Below, piece by piece: positions 1 through 11,321 of a stretch of DNA of 64,000 nucleotides. How positions within the stretch are numbered: position 1 is the stretch's first letter; the number at the start of each line of letters is the position of its first letter. Under the pieces are notes generated by a model that did not search any database, had not been told where the DNA came from, and was given only the letters and a program-made list of their open reading frames with translations. A program made the position numbers and the translations under genes. The DNA lies in NCBI GenBank assembly GCA_963556255.1, contig OY744610.1, forward strand, positions 9,144,777 to 9,208,776, read 5' to 3'. This stretch comes from Allolobophora icterica. Its lineage: Eukaryota > Annelida > Clitellata > Crassiclitellata > Lumbricidae.

Positions 1-400
1 ACACGATGTCGTTTAACGATGGATGATAACGTATAAAAATACAATGCTCCTATTAGACACCATTATTTAAAGACCTCATATTACTATAATATTTGTTTGC
101 GTCGATGCATTTCTAAGCTATTTTCAAAATTGATCCGTGCTATAATGCTAATGTAGAAGGCGTCGTATTTGACGAACCCAGAAATTGTCGTTAAAGGCAA
201 AATATTAATCACGTTCTCATTCATTAAAGTTGAAGAAAATAGGAGGGTGACTCTAATCATCATTGTTATGTCAACACTCGTGAATAAGCTTTAGAAGTTT
301 GGCGATTACGATTACAACGATTACGATACGACACAGTTTCGTTAACAACAACTAACCAACCAATCGCTGGATCATCTCCACTTATTTGCAAACGGTGTAG
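1..400. repeat. Fragments of the dispersed 'GATGTCGTTAAAC' repeat family
   Basis: No gene is seen. The stretch opens with a GATGTCGTTTAAC motif and has a TTAGACACC motif near 55. Both words recur many times in the window, near 3200, 3620, 34350, 41630, 41930 and 61985 among others, so this is probably a decayed edge of the same repeat family. Confidence 0.5.
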
Positions 401-1990
401 GCAAGGTAGGAGTCAATGGTGTTGGCAGCCATAAGATGTCGTTTAACACTGGGAATTATTACTATGCTTATCCTTCATACTTGTTGTGGCCTGACGAATT
501 ATCGACTTCTCCACGCTTTCTTGTTTATGGCAATTGCTGCAAATTATAGCTTAATTTGCAACAGATATCATCTTATCATAATACATGTATCATAGACGTC
601 ATAAGCTGTATTATTTTATTTCGCTAAACAAAGAATACCAATGACATTGCAATGTTTTGTTTGACACCTTTAAATGGTGTCTTTCGGACGCGCTGAATTC
701 ATTTTGACTGCACTCTATTTGTTTTAATTATCGTCGACGGCGTTTGATGTCATATAATTATGTCGACGTTAAACCTTAGAATTAATAATATAAGCGAACA
801 GAAATGTCATTTTAAATGTGACCGTTTGCATGTCACGCTCCTCTCACTGGCTACTTCAACTAATGAATATTATTGACCAATGACGTCACTTTTTAAAAAT
901 GGCGACCTTCCGACGGACCTTCGTTTCACACTTTAATAATAATAATAATATTTATTCTTTAATTAAGCGCCTGCAAACGCACTGCGCTGTACATGTACAT
1001 GTTAGGCTATGCGATAAATCTTAACTACTAACAGAACAGACAGCCTGCAATACACGGCGCAAATTGCAGCCTACAAAGCATGTCCGCCTATGGGACTCGA
1101 TCTCTGTACCTCTCGCACTCTACGCCAGATGTTATCCAATGCGCTATCGGGCCCCCCAAAGTAAGTTTCAACATAGCGTAAACGGCTGCTCTTTTAAACT
1201 AACGGCTTCAAACGAGCTTCTACTAATTTACTTAGGGGGCGAACAGGCTGAAATGAACGAACGAAAATGCATTTTTAAAATGTGTTCAACCGTCTTAGGA
1301 CGGGCAAAAATCTTGCTGCCTTTTCGCCAGCTGTCGCCGTGCATGCGGGAACGATATGATTAATTTATGTAGGTGGCAAACAGGCTGAACAAGAGAACGA
1401 AGATACATTTCGAAATTGTTCTTAACCATCTTAGTACGGGCAAACATATAGCAATAAATACTTGCTCCCGTTCAAAATGGGTGTTTGTCGTTAAAGACTA
1501 GAAACTCATCTAACGTTCGTTGCTGTATTAGACACCTTTAAATCGTGCCTGAGCAATAACATAAATAACTTATTTTCGTCTACTCGCTACCTCGTTAATT
1601 CCGTTCTTTTGCGTTGTGCTGGGTTAATTGTGTTGCCCAAGGGTGTAATTTTCTTCTAAGTCGTGATATATCAACCTAACACTGCCACTGTCCTACCTAG
1701 TGGTAGTGTCATCCCAATAATCGTTTTCGTTCAATCGCTAGCTCATATTGACACATGCACAAAATATACAGGCATGGTCGGCTTCAATGGCCTTGGTAGT
1801 CATAAGATGTTGTTCAAACGTAACATAAAGTATTATTGTTATTTCCAAAGTTTAACGAGATCTTATAATTATCTGCAATGACAGTTAAATTTCTCATAGA
1901 TAAGAATTGTATTTCTCAGTTTAGTTAATGAGAGTTTATTCTACAATTTTACTAATATGCAGTAATCGCAAACTCCAAATTTCTAAACCT
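400..1990 (+). repeat. Dispersed repeat block, paralogue of 32300-34480
   Basis: This block aligns in the same orientation with 32300-34480. Shared landmarks include the words around 480-660 (cctgacgaattatcg, caattgctgcaaa), the segment around 1220-1440 (gcgaacaggctgaaatgaac) and the segment around 1700-1830. Each copy carries private insertions: a SINE at 935-1162 here; a TA array, a LINE 3' end and another SINE in the other copy. No coding capacity is recognised. The ORF at 1064-1363 mostly reads through the SINE and is not a gene. Confidence 0.75.
935..1162 (-). mobile_element. tRNA-derived SINE
   Basis: On the minus strand, starting near 1162, there is a tRNA-like head with an A-box-like segment (TAGCGCATTGGATAACAT) and a B-box-like segment (GAGATCGAGTCCC). 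A unique body follows and ends in an (ATT)n tail near 935-955. The paralogous block at about 32965-32995 lacks this insert, which supports a retroposed element rather than a functional tRNA. Boundaries are good to about 10 bp. Confidence 0.75.
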
Positions 1991-2504
1991 TTAATCGAAT
2001 GTTAAGAGCAGGGCACCAGCTTATTAACGAGAGCTACGTCGTGTCAGAAGGGTTGTACAAAGATGTGAAGGGAAGACACGGGATCTAGTAATTACTTTTA
2101 CATAGCGTTCGGTTAACTCCGGTCCAAAGTTGTGTTATTTGACGATCGAATAAATTGGATGCCACTCGGTATTGAAACTGAAAAGCAGATCGATGGGCTA
2201 TTACAAAACTTAATAGATGGTCACCTTGACCGACATACCAAGATTAACATATATTAACTCTCTAACGATTAGAACATACTAAAAGTGACTGGCAGAGGAT
2301 TTTCAAAGAAATTTCCACTGGTGGGGATATTTTGAAAAAGAACATTTTTGTGGGTAATTTTAAGTCTACAAGAGTCTATGAAGCGTGTAAAAAGAACATT
2401 TATATCAAGGGACTGTTGTTTTGAAATGTAGTAACATCGAACGATTATGTATGTAGTCCAATGTAAACGACATTTTATAGCTACAGCGAACTCTGCAGCC
2501 CTGT

Positions 2505-2790
2505 TCTCAGCACGCGGGGCTCTCGAGCCCTTCGTTCGTCTGAGAAGGGTTGCTCTTTGTTCCTTTTGCCCGTACATCTACCAGGCAGAATAGCGCTTTC
2601 TCGGTGGTGGGCCCTCTGACCTCGAATAGCCTTCCCCTAGCGCTTTGCCTGCTCCCCAGAACCTTTGCTTCCACGTTCTTTCCTCGCCTTAAGACCGCTC
2701 TATTCAGCCGTGCTGGAGTCTGGAGCACATATGAGTAGTTTTCCTTGAAGATGCGCTATGTAAATGTCCGAAATGAATGAATGAATTAGT
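2505..2790 (+). mobile_element. LINE 3' end: C-terminal reverse transcriptase fragment (CR1/L2-like)
   Basis: The plus-strand translation at about 2550-2738 shows the C-terminal signature of CR1/L2-type LINE proteins: an 'FSVVGP...NSLPL' segment, then 'FFPRLKTALF'. It is followed by a short 3' tail (gcgctatgtaaatgtccg, then gaatgaatgaat), which is also used by other LINE and SINE tails here. Only the last part of the ORF remains, so it is a 5'-truncated dead copy. Confidence 0.7.
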
Positions 2791-2879
2791 TTCCAGTCTA
2801 TTGCGACATCTCGTGGCTGCCACAAACACCCAATGTAAGAGGGAGGGAAGGACGAGGCTTCATGTGCCACAGATATAAA

Positions 2880-3225
2880 GTAGGCCTACGTTGCTGTATT
2901 AGACACCTTTTAATCGGTTCTTTACAAAGCTATAAATAACTTTTTTCGCCTTATCGTTAGTCGCTCTCCACTAACTGGGTTACGGTAGGTGAGCTCGCCG
3001 TCAATGGCCTTGGCGGCCGTAAGCTGTCGCCTAAGATTGAAAAATAATAAGTGCGCTGCCGCATTATACACCTTTAAATTGTTTCTTTTTGGCTGTAATA
3101 TGCCCTAATAATTTCTGCCGACGTCAACGAAGAGCTGTAACATTGTAACATGCGAAACTAATTTCTGTCGACGTCAACAGCCTTTGCTGCCATAAGATGT
3201 CGTTAAACTCTGGATCCATCCTTCG
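2880..3225 (+). repeat. Tandem pair of ~170-bp monomers
   Basis: Two successive units each begin with a TTAGACACCTTTTAAT-like word (2897, 3072) and end near a GCCATAAGATGTCGTTAAAC-like word. The same two-unit arrangement recurs at 41295-41640 and, shortened, at 62075-62240. This looks like a short satellite-type array carried inside a dispersed repeat. Confidence 0.65.
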
Positions 3226-3299
3226 CTTTGCGAATTAAAGACAGATGCTTGTTAAGGAATATAACTAAGAAACCCCGATGCCAGTGGTCTTGATACTGA

Positions 3300-4085
3300 T
3301 ATCCATAAGATCTTGCTAAGCACAGGGAACTAGTGATATGGTACGATGTGTATGCGCGGCGCCAAATCCTCAGGGTATCATGGACTGCGAGGGAAACAAA
3401 CGAGTGGGTGTTGGAGAATGCTGTAGTAGAGTGGAAAGTAGTCTACTCGGATTGATCAAGCGGAGGAGCAGTCTTATTTCGGGCATAATTTATGCTGTGG
3501 AAGAGTTGAGATTCCCTTTATCCAGATGCATATCTTGATAAATGGTTACTCTAATTAATGTCCATGGAAATCTGCAGTATAATAACTAGCTATCAATTAC
3601 GTTTAATGCTTTGTTGCTATTAGATGTCGTTAAACACTGGAACACATACATAATCGCTCGATGTTCCTAAATTTCAAAAGAGCAGTCCCTTAAGATACCT
3701 CGAGGGGCAGAACTGGCAGTCACCTAACCGCTCCGCAGTATCAAAGGGGTTGTCAAGAAATTTAAAATAGAGATCCAAGCCCGGTGCTAGAGAAACCAGA
3801 GAGTGGAGGCATTAATTAGATGTGGGCCATATTGGCTTTATACGGGTCCCATATGGGAATTTGGGTACTATATCGACTTCATGTGGGCATACTGGCAGAT
3901 GATCAGCTGGAAGCAGGAGGATCAGATGATTCGGGGTACGAATTCTTGAAAAGGTGAGACTTAAGTTTTGATTGGAAATCCCGAGGGTGAGAGATAGAAG
4001 AGACTGAGGTAAAAGATGAGCCCGATTGGCAATTATGATGTACCTGCATGGGAAGGACTGAGTAAAAACGTAACCATGTAGTCCC
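3300..4085. repeat. Dispersed repeat block, paralogue of 41640-43745, with LINE tails
   Basis: The block matches 41640-42002 plus 43446-43745, in the same orientation. It contains two short LINE-like remnants. One is on the plus strand at about 3338-3538: a 'GLIKRR' segment resembling the end of RTE-type proteins, clearer in the other copy as 'WRKLSYFGH'. The other is on the minus strand at about 3940-4020 ('DFQSKLKSHLFK', a CR1-like C terminus). Positions 3685-3692 (gtccctta) are the paralogous empty site for the hAT at 42003-43445. Confidence 0.65.
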
Positions 4086-4229
4086 ATATTAATATTTCTT
4101 GTTTAACCACATCTCTTTACATATAATCGGACACAATACAGCGATTGAATGCGGATGCCGAAAGCTCAACAAGCATTGTGAAATCAGCCGTCACGCGTCA
4201 TCTTACGTCAATGGCACAGTTGGTTGCTA

Positions 4230-4305
4230 GTCAATGTTCATTCATTCATTCAGAGAATTTATATAGCGCCTCTTCAAGAGACCTACTCAGATAACGGAAC
4301 TGAAG
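4230..4305 (-). mobile_element. Truncated SINE tail
   Basis: (ATTC)n followed by AGAGAATTTATATAGCGCC and TCTTCAAGAG, read on the plus strand, is the reverse complement of the tail of the SINE at 8921-9155. Related pieces lie near 42960-43010 and at 63602-63698. Only the 3' part is present. Confidence 0.6.
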
Positions 4306-4479
4306 TGAGATAGGCCTACTAGATGAATAGGCCTACTATATTATGCAGCGATACGAAAAATTAAGAATACGATACACAAAATACGCTGTACACAAGAGCT
4401 CCCGAGGTCGACCGCGTATCGCTCGCCTATTCGATCCAGCGCGATCGATTTTCAACTCGCCTACTATTTTCAAATCATA

Positions 4480-4769
4480 CCCACTGTCCACCTGACGTCG
4501 ACAACGTCCGAGGCAGCGACGGAACTGGCCGCGACGCGAAAAATATGAAGTATGCAGCCCTCCCTGCTACGCTTAGCTTTGTCCCTATTGCGCCAGGAAC
4601 TCTGTGCCCCATCAATATATCTGGCCCTGAATTCATTACAGAGTTAGGCCGGCGACTGACAACGATCACGGGGGACCCACTCGAGACCATACACTTGATC
4701 CAGCGCCTCTCCATATGCACTCAACGACTTAACGCCCTGACGTTTCGAGGCACTTTTGCACAGTAACTG
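4480..4769 (+). mobile_element. LINE ORF2 C-terminal fragment
   Basis: The ORF at about 4545-4766 reads 'SFVPIAPGTLCPIN...GRRLTTITGD...LIQRLSICTQRLNA...RGTF'. I recognise this as the terminal domain of some invertebrate LINE polyproteins (V/I-P-I/L-A-x-x-T-L-G-x, a later Gly-Arg-Arg, an R-L-S-x-x-x-Q-R repeat). It ends at a natural stop with no recognisable RT domain upstream, so it is a 5'-truncated copy. The exact LINE clade is not assigned. Confidence 0.55.
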
Positions 4770-4979
4770 TTAATGTGGGACGATGACCGCTAACTCTGGA
4801 ACATAACGCCTCTGAGAGTAGTTTCTAAGAGTCTGAGGGATCAATTGTACCTCAGGAGAAAAACAATAATATAGAATACTTTCGCATCACGATTTACGGT
4901 TGGCAATAAGTGAGATCAGTTAGTTTCCTTACGAACTTTGAAGCGATATGAAAGTCGACAACTTACGATAGAAGCGGTG

Positions 4980-6610
4980 AAAGTTAAACGTGTTTAACGA
5001 TCACCGTTTCGATGCATGTATGTAATGTGTTTAGCGGTTAACTGGTAGAGCGAAACTAGGTTGAAGTCGACGGTTTACCCATAACAAGTTCGTCCGTCAT
5101 TTACAAGGGCAGAACGTAGGACGAATCACTCCTCTCGACGGCCAATCATCCAGTCAACGACTCAAAGAAAACGTAACCGTGCAACCAAATCCACGTATTT
5201 TGGGATCTAATAATGATGATAAATTAAATCTGATGCTGAGTTAGGTATATTTATAAAGAATTGGATTGATAATTCTTAGACATAGATTAACTGTCTGGAT
5301 TACTTGTACATATAATGCTGGCTTGAACGCTGGACATTAAATCTTTTATAGAAAAACGTGGAGCCCGTTTTCTATACAATCTCCTGTTGCTTCCCGGTTT
5401 TTAAATTTAAAGTGATTCGACAGAAAAAGAGGTTCTTCTGTCGAATCATTTAGAATTTTTAAAAAGTCAGTCATCACAGTAAAATCGTTTTAACAATTAG
5501 ACTGACACAGCGTTCTAACCTTTCTTTAGGAAAAATCTCTCTTGTGTGGCCTGTTCTGCGTGTTTTCTTCATCTCGGTTTTACTTCGTCTGTTCAGTTTG
5601 TTGCCATCGTATTTCTTCTTCAGTTTTCCTTTCTTAAATTCTCTCTTCTGCTTAAGTCTTGATCGATGGGCCTCGTATGTAACGTTCTCGCGTCTGTTCT
5701 ATTTACATTTCTAACTGCTGCTCCTATAACTCTTGTCTTACTTATCAAGCTTCGTCTGCTTTCTTCTCTTTCCTCCCTGCATAGTTCTGTTTTTCTTATT
5801 TCTCTCTCAGTAGACGACTAGACGTACATCTTCTTGTCTTCTTTCTCTCTCCTCCTGTCTATGCCTTTCCTCTCTATCTTTTTCATCTGTACTACGTTTC
5901 TATCCTATCTTTCTTCCCATCAAGTCATCATCATCCTTCATCATGTTAAACACTTCCATTGTCATAGGCCAAGTTGTTTCAACAGCATCTCTTACGTCAC
6001 TTTCTTCCTCCTATCAGCTAGATCTCTGCAAGAATTCCATCAAAGCGTTCTTCGACAATTCTTTAGTTTCTCTTCCTAGCCAATCTTCGCAAATGTTTGT
6101 TTCATCCTTCATGACGATCTTTATTTCTGCGTGTGTAGGCCCTATGAACATTTTGTCGTTCAACGTCACTCCAGTGAATCCACTTCATAAAAACGATGTA
6201 TTTCTGCGGACTTTCAACGATAGTTTTCTTTACCTGTGGACTATATCGTGGGACGATTTCTAGGTTGGCGATGGATTCGGTTGTTATTTGTCCAGCCGCT
6301 GCATTCACGGTTCTGTTCCGCACCAAGCGAAATCAGTTTTATGTTGTCATCAAATTGATTTCATTCGGATATTACGTGCTTCGATATAGTCTACTACTGT
6401 ACATTCGCTCTTGTGCGCTCTTGTACATACACAAGAGATTGAAAAAGTTGAAAAAGTTGAATGACAATGAAAGATTTAGTTCCTATTTAAACTACTGATT
6501 TTTGTGTAAATACCTAAAATGCTTAAGTAAATGCACTGAACGCCATTCTCACTGGATTCGGATATAACACACTATCCTTTCTTTTAAAATAGAAGCAAAG
6601 GTAAGAACAT
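4980..6610. repeat. Dispersed repeat block, paralogue of 62240-64000
   Basis: Nearly the whole block aligns with the end of the window (62240-64000), including the words around 5035-5180, a conserved hairpin at 5413-5448 and a pyrimidine-rich tract at 5520-5940. ORFs on both strands (5943-6263 plus, 6102-6326 minus) are partly conserved in the second copy but shift frame between copies, so neither is a convincing gene. A minus-strand remnant containing 'RYSPQVKK' and 'HWSDVERQ' could be decayed coding sequence of unknown type. Confidence 0.7.
5413..5448. other. Conserved perfect hairpin
   Basis: TGATTCGACAGAA (5413-5425) and its exact reverse complement (5436-5448) form a 13-bp stem with a 10-nt loop. 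In the paralogous copy the stem is 17 bp (62656-62672 with 62684-62700). Function unknown; it could mark a transposon end or a structured RNA. Confidence 0.7.
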
Positions 6611-6813
6611 AATTTAACTAAATATCTACAAAGCAAAAAGGAACAAAATAATTTCTAGATAATTGAATTATGTAAACGAATTCTCTACGTTAAAAGAAAA
6701 CAGGTTTATCAACAGTTGACTTGAAGTTCATATAGTAAACGCCAGGATTTAAACGAGATGTCGAAACTATTTAATAGAAATTGCCCCTATCGTTAATTTA
6801 ATTTAAACTGGTT

Positions 6814-7728
6814 TTATTCTTCTGTGAAACGGAAGATGGTTATAACACTGCTAACAAAATTATTAGTATTAAAACTCACTACCTCATTTCTCTCTCTATT
6901 GTAGTGCAATCTATGGGAAATATAGAACTGTCCCCAGCTGAGATAGGGACCAGTGAAATCCAAGGGATTGAATTCAGAATCTAACAGCTTGATGCTGTTT
7001 TGCGCATCATTTATCAGAATTCTACCATAAATATCGGCACAATACACACCACACGCTCTACGTAGTGGCTTATACTGCCGTTCAATACTCCCGTTCGCAT
7101 CGATCTCAGTCAATACAGTTTGTGATTGGTCGTTAGAAGCAATCAATACATGGTTTCCATTTGATTTATGAATTATTCTGTCACCAAATCTCAACCCAAA
7201 TATTGGGTTTAATTGGGTCAACGCTAGGGTATGCTGCAAGGAACCGTGCGTGTTATATGTGATCAATGCCGCAGGAATCTGTCCTTGCTGCTCTGCAAGG
7301 ATTATTAAGCTGCCATTGTCGGAAACGGATATAGTAGGATGCGGACTCTTTAGATCACTGATCCATGGTGATATGTTAAACTGATGTTCTTCATCTTTCG
7401 TAATGCGTAAGATTGAAGAACAATACGATTCCATATTTAGGCAATGTACATAGACGCAGTTTGACACGTTGCAAGCTACTATGTCCACTGGAAATGTTCC
7501 TGGTAGCGGGAAATCGTTAATCTCTGCCATGTTGTTGCGATCGTGAACTTTAATACTGTATTGATATTGTTGATTATCTTTTCTGCAGGTTGCAAATATT
7601 CCGTCTTTCAATGTAATGACTTTTGAGACGCGAGACTGGATCGAACACTGATGCAAAATTTCCACACGAATCGTCTGCTGAGCTAAAAATATTACTGTAT
7701 TATATGAATTGCGCAAACGAAGTGTCAT
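6814..7728 (-). CDS. TRIM-NHL-like beta-propeller protein, C-terminal exon
   Basis: This 304-residue minus-strand reading frame resembles the C-terminal beta-propeller region of invertebrate TRIM-NHL-type proteins. It has short repeated segments rich in hydrophobic strands and Asn/Asp-Gly turns ('VSKVITLKDGIFATC', 'VSDNGSLIIL', 'GDRIIHKSNGNHVLIAS', 'YGRILINDAQNSIKLLDSEF'). There is no RING, B-box or coiled coil, so this is probably a last exon. AG acceptor-like sites lie around the first Met (after a T-run near 7747, and within the first codons near 7690), so the true exon start may differ from the ATG at 7728. A stop lies in frame two codons upstream of that ATG. The family assignment rests on pattern resemblance. 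It could be an intact gene whose upstream exons lie beyond the Polinton, or a processed fragment. Confidence 0.55.
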   Translation of the reverse strand: MTLRLRNSYNTVIFLAQQTIRVEILHQCSIQSRVSKVITLKDGIFATCRKDNQQYQYSIKVHDRNNMAEINDFPLPGTFPVDIVACNVSNCVYVHCLNMESYCSSILRITKDEEHQFNISPWISDLKSPHPTISVSDNGSLIILAEQQGQIPAALITYNTHGSLQHTLALTQLNPIFGLRFGDRIIHKSNGNHVLIASNDQSQTVLTEIDANGSIERQYKPLRRACGVYCADIYGRILINDAQNSIKLLDSEFNPLDFTGPYLSWGQFYISHRLHYNRERNEVVSFNTNNFVSSVITIFRFTEE

Positions 7729-7901
7729 GTATTAAACAAACTGTTCTAAAAAAAGACACAGATTTATCAAAATACATACATGCATGCGATTATACGTGGA
7801 AAGAAGGCAAATGAACAATAAACTAAAAGCTTAATAATCCTGAAACGTGAGAACGGAATTAGTGGATGTCTTGTCGACACCGTTTTCTATACGGAATTAA
7901 A

Positions 7902-7907
7902 TGCAAA
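7902..7907. other. Left target-site duplication of the Polinton (tgcaaa)
   Basis: TGCAAA here is repeated at 26583-26588 just outside the right terminal repeat. Six bases is the usual Polinton/Maverick duplication length. One base is ambiguous: if 26583 is counted in the inverted repeat, the duplication is 5 bp (gcaaa). Confidence 0.85.
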
Positions 7908-7908
7908 A

Positions 7909-8123
7909 GTAGATAGGAGATACAGGAACTGGCGCATTCGCTAGGTGTCGTTCTGAAAGCTTAAAAACCGTTACAATGAGTGAATCTGAAACCGGAGTTA
8001 ACGCATTCGCCAGGCGGCGTTCTGAAAGCTTAAAAACCGTTACAAAGAGTGAATCTGAAACACCAACCCGTTGGTGCTATCAAGGGCCTGCCAGAGGGGA
8101 ATGGAATGGTCATTCAGGGTAAA
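7909..8123 (+). repeat. Polinton left terminal inverted repeat
   Basis: This 215-bp repeat matches the reverse complement of 26368-26582; I found no mismatch by eye. It contains two tandem subunits, period about 69 bp, each with GCATTCGC...GTTCTGAAAGCTTAAAAACC (starts near 7932 and 8001). A third, diverged subunit lies just inside at about 8141-8195 and is missing at the right end. Confidence 0.95.
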
Positions 8124-8920
8124 TATGAGTGCATTGTCTGGCGCATTCACCAGGTAACGTTCTCAAAGCTTAAAACCCTTTAAATGAGTGATGGTTTATA
8201 ATGACATAATTCATATTACGGTGCAAAATCTAGACATATCTACGAGACGCTTTTTAATTTATTAGAGCGCATTTATGGGGTACTCAAAACAACACAGATA
8301 CACACACCTACAGACACAGGCACCTGCAGACACACATACAGACACACATACCCGGAACTTGCCTATACTCTGTTTATGAAACAAATTAAATTTTAAGTTA
8401 GAGAATCGGATAGAGGGTGAAAAATCCGGAATTTTGCGTACCTACACGGCATACTTCGCTTCATAAATAAAGAAACGCAGTGCTGGCCCATTTAAATCTT
8501 CAGCCATGAAGAACATACTGGGCCAAGCTGCCCATCTTAACGACTGCAGAACAAGCCACCTATCGAGTGTGGCGGAATCATTTGATAATGCGATAGATAT
8601 AACAAACTGAAATATGGTTCTTCTCGTAGCTGGCACAGTAGCTACATTAGTAGGAGCGTTAGGCTTGATTGTTACGATCTCAGTTCGCCTCCCGAAGACG
8701 GCATGACTTTTGTAAATACTTTAGTGATTTAAAATCTTGGTCTATCACGGTTGGTATTATACACTGGGACCTTAAATTGCGTAGTTCCGACCCATACGGG
8801 CAGCGGTGATGAAGATTCTCATCCGATCAATGATCAAGGTCGAGGCAATACAGTCGCTATATAAAATTTGCATGTTCCCATTTCAGGTTACACGATGACT
8901 TAAGTGATGCAACCATCATT
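8124..8920. other. Polinton left arm, no convincing gene
   Basis: The arm holds the third diverged TIR subrepeat (about 8141-8195) and a CA-rich stretch of degenerate cacaca/cagaca repeats (8285-8355). A 64-codon minus-strand ORF at 8442-8636 matches nothing I recognise; it may be a fragment of a lost Polinton gene or chance. Confidence 0.6.
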
Positions 8921-9155
8921 TGTGGGGCGTGGTGGCTCAGTGGTAAGTTTGACACCTTGTGACCGGAGGGTTGCAGATTCGAATCCCACTCTAGCCGTTG
9001 CGTACGGACCTTGGGAAAGTCCATCGCTCGCAATTGCTGGTGGCGCTTCGGCGTGAAAATTCCGACACAGTATCAAATGCTGTAGTCGGGAGTGCCTCTG
9101 AGTAGTAGTTGACTTCGAGAGGCGCTATAGAAATATCCGGAATAAATAATAAATC
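8921..9155 (+). mobile_element. tRNA-derived SINE inside the Polinton
   Basis: The head carries an A box (TGGCTCAGTGGTAAG near 8934) and a B box (GGTTGCAGATTCGAATCC near 8969). A body and tail follow, ending GAGAGGCGCTATAGAAATATCC and then AATAAATAATAAAT. A short flanking word, ATGCAACCA, occurs on both sides (8907-8915 and 9157-9165) and may be the target duplication. The tail is shared with truncated copies at 63602-63698, 42950-43020 and 4230-4305. The head diverges from a functional tRNA and continues into the SINE body. Confidence 0.8.
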
Positions 9156-9215
9156 AATGCAACCAATGCATAGCTAAAGTACACACACAATGGTTTCAGA
9201 CAATAAGCTACACAA

Positions 9216-11321
9216 TAGGGTGCATCGAAAAAATAAATTTCTGAAAAGAATATTCTAATAGTTGCCGATAGGTGCCTTTTATACTGCTTAGTTTGCATGC
9301 AAATTTTAGAATTTTTTGAATGAGTTCTTGAGGTGCCCCAACGACCCTAAAGTGTTCATGATTTGAAGGCTCTGGAGCACTGCATGTAGCGTAATTTGTT
9401 GTAGGGCAAAGTAATTTATGTATAGCTTTAAAGAGTTCTGTTGATCTTTTAGTAGGTAGATAGCAATTCATTCGAGTTCCTAAAGATGAGCAGGAGTTTC
9501 TAACTGACCAGAGTGCAGTAAGGTTGATGTGTATCAGCAATGTCGACAAACTTACAACAAATAAGCTTGTTAACAAGCAGAAAAGAAAAGCTATGCAAGT
9601 TCGTCGAGTCAAAATATATTAAGTCATTGTGTGGTGAGAAGGTCGTGGATGTTAATGTTGACTCAGTAGACGAATCTGAATCTAATTTCGATACCAGCAG
9701 GTCAAACACTTGTATTCAACCAGGTGATTAAACTAAAGATTATATTGTTCAGTTTAGTAGTAATCAACTTGTGATGAACCTACATAAAACGTCATAGTCA
9801 AGAGACTAACGTAGTAGACTACCAACTTTAGCTTAAGCCTGTGATCGTTATGGTGTTTCAGACAGACCAGCTGCTGAGATAACACCAGTGTACTGTACTG
9901 CAAGATTTTGATGTTATATGTGATGTTTATTTGTCAAATGTTATTAACCAAAATAAAGTTAGACGCGAATGATGAAATTAGCGTAACGAGCTGGAAGACT
10001 TGAACATCGCAAAGTGATTTACTCGGTTTATTTTTGATGGTCGAAAAGATAAAACTCTATAGTGCAGAATGCCAAGGAAGGAAATAAGTACTATCGACAA
10101 GTTGTTATCGAGGAACACTTATCGTTGGTTCGACTCACCCACGACTAGACCAGCCTTGCAAAATTGTTAACCACATCGGAGCATATACTTTCACTACGTA
10201 CATCGCCAGCATTTGAAGCTCTACTGCTGGAGGTACCTGATTGGCAACTGCCAATGTACAATTCCAATATGCTATTCGCAGTTGTCAACCACCGCAAGTG
10301 ATTCAATGTTCCAGGGTCTTGTTTTAGATTAATTCAACGAGCACTAGCTTCTAACGACCGCGTTACAAATGTCCCACAAATACTGCCGGTCACTACTTAG
10401 ATTAGTTAAATTTGCAGGTGGCAAATCCGATTCAATTTTATCAAAGAACTATGCTAGTAACTGTTTACACGTTAATAAACCATGACCAATTGGTCCAGAG
10501 AAAGCATGAGGACTATTTGTTGCTCCATGTGAACTCATGACCGTAAGAAAATTTGAACGCTAGGAATGCGTCAATCCTGAAAGCTAGGAAAACTTTACAG
10601 TCTGAATTCGAAATTCGTTGTTCCTATGCTAAAGCTTGAGGCCTCTTATGACCTCATGGACTGTCAAATATGCGTAGCAGAACACCACTAACATTGGAGG
10701 TACCTGATGAAGAAATGATACAATTTGTAGCGACGCACCCAGCACAAAAGTTCGACTTTCCTAGATTCCCATGCCACTGTGGAGCGTGATGTGAAAGTAG
10801 TGAAAGTAGTGACTGAGGTTTCAGCTGCAGTCTGCGGCATCAAGCTAGGGACGGTTTCATAAGAACAAGATTGGAATCAAGGCGAACAATGCCGACTTTT
10901 AACACTAAGAAAGAATATCGCATAGCCTGACTACCTATAGGCCTACTTGCATTAATAGGGTAAGACTACTACTGTAGCTTACCGCTACTGTAGGTTAGAC
11001 TCAACTCATTGTTTCATCACTGGTGTAATGGACATAATGATGGAGTAATATACCTAATATGTTTAACGAGTATTGCATTCTACTTGCCATCAGATTCATA
11101 CTGTAGAAGCTTGTTTTTCTGGACATTACTCCTTGCGTAACATGGGCAAATATTATGTGTCTAATATCAAAACTTCAAGGTCATTGGGGCACCTCAAGGT
11201 CATGTGCTAAATTGGTGAAATTGCACCAGAATATTGTTGACATCAATTGGCAACTACTTTGCACTATTAGAAATAAAAATGAGAAAAATTTTTTTTCTCC
11301 CATTATGATCGATGCACCCTA
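9216..11321. mobile_element. hAT-like DNA transposon inserted in the Polinton
   Basis: The termini are TAGGGTGCATCGA at 9216-9228 and its inverse at 11309-11321, flanked by the perfect 8-bp duplication CTACACAA (9208-9215 and 11322-11329). Inverted similarity extends inward imperfectly for about 140 bp; both ends contain a TTGAGGTGCCCCAA word. An 8-bp duplication with a T-A-G-G-G start fits the hAT superfamily; a P-type element is the alternative. Internal ORFs (9540-9731 plus; 9208-9612 minus, which includes the end itself) are short and match no transposase I recognise, so the copy is non-autonomous or decayed. Confidence 0.8.

Noticed and set aside
5943..6326. Protein genes in the 5.9-6.3 kb block
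   Set aside because: Reading frames differ between this copy and the paralogue at 63.1-63.6 kb, with stops and shifts on both strands.
8442..8636. 64-residue minus-strand ORF in the Polinton left arm
   Set aside because: No family match, no regulatory context, length compatible with chance.
8934..9000. Functional tRNA gene
   Set aside because: A and B boxes are present, but the acceptor and anticodon stems do not pair well by eye and the sequence continues into a SINE body and tail.
9208..9731. Short ORFs at the left end of the inserted hAT-like element
   Set aside because: They overlap the terminal repeat, lie on both strands and show no transposase motif.
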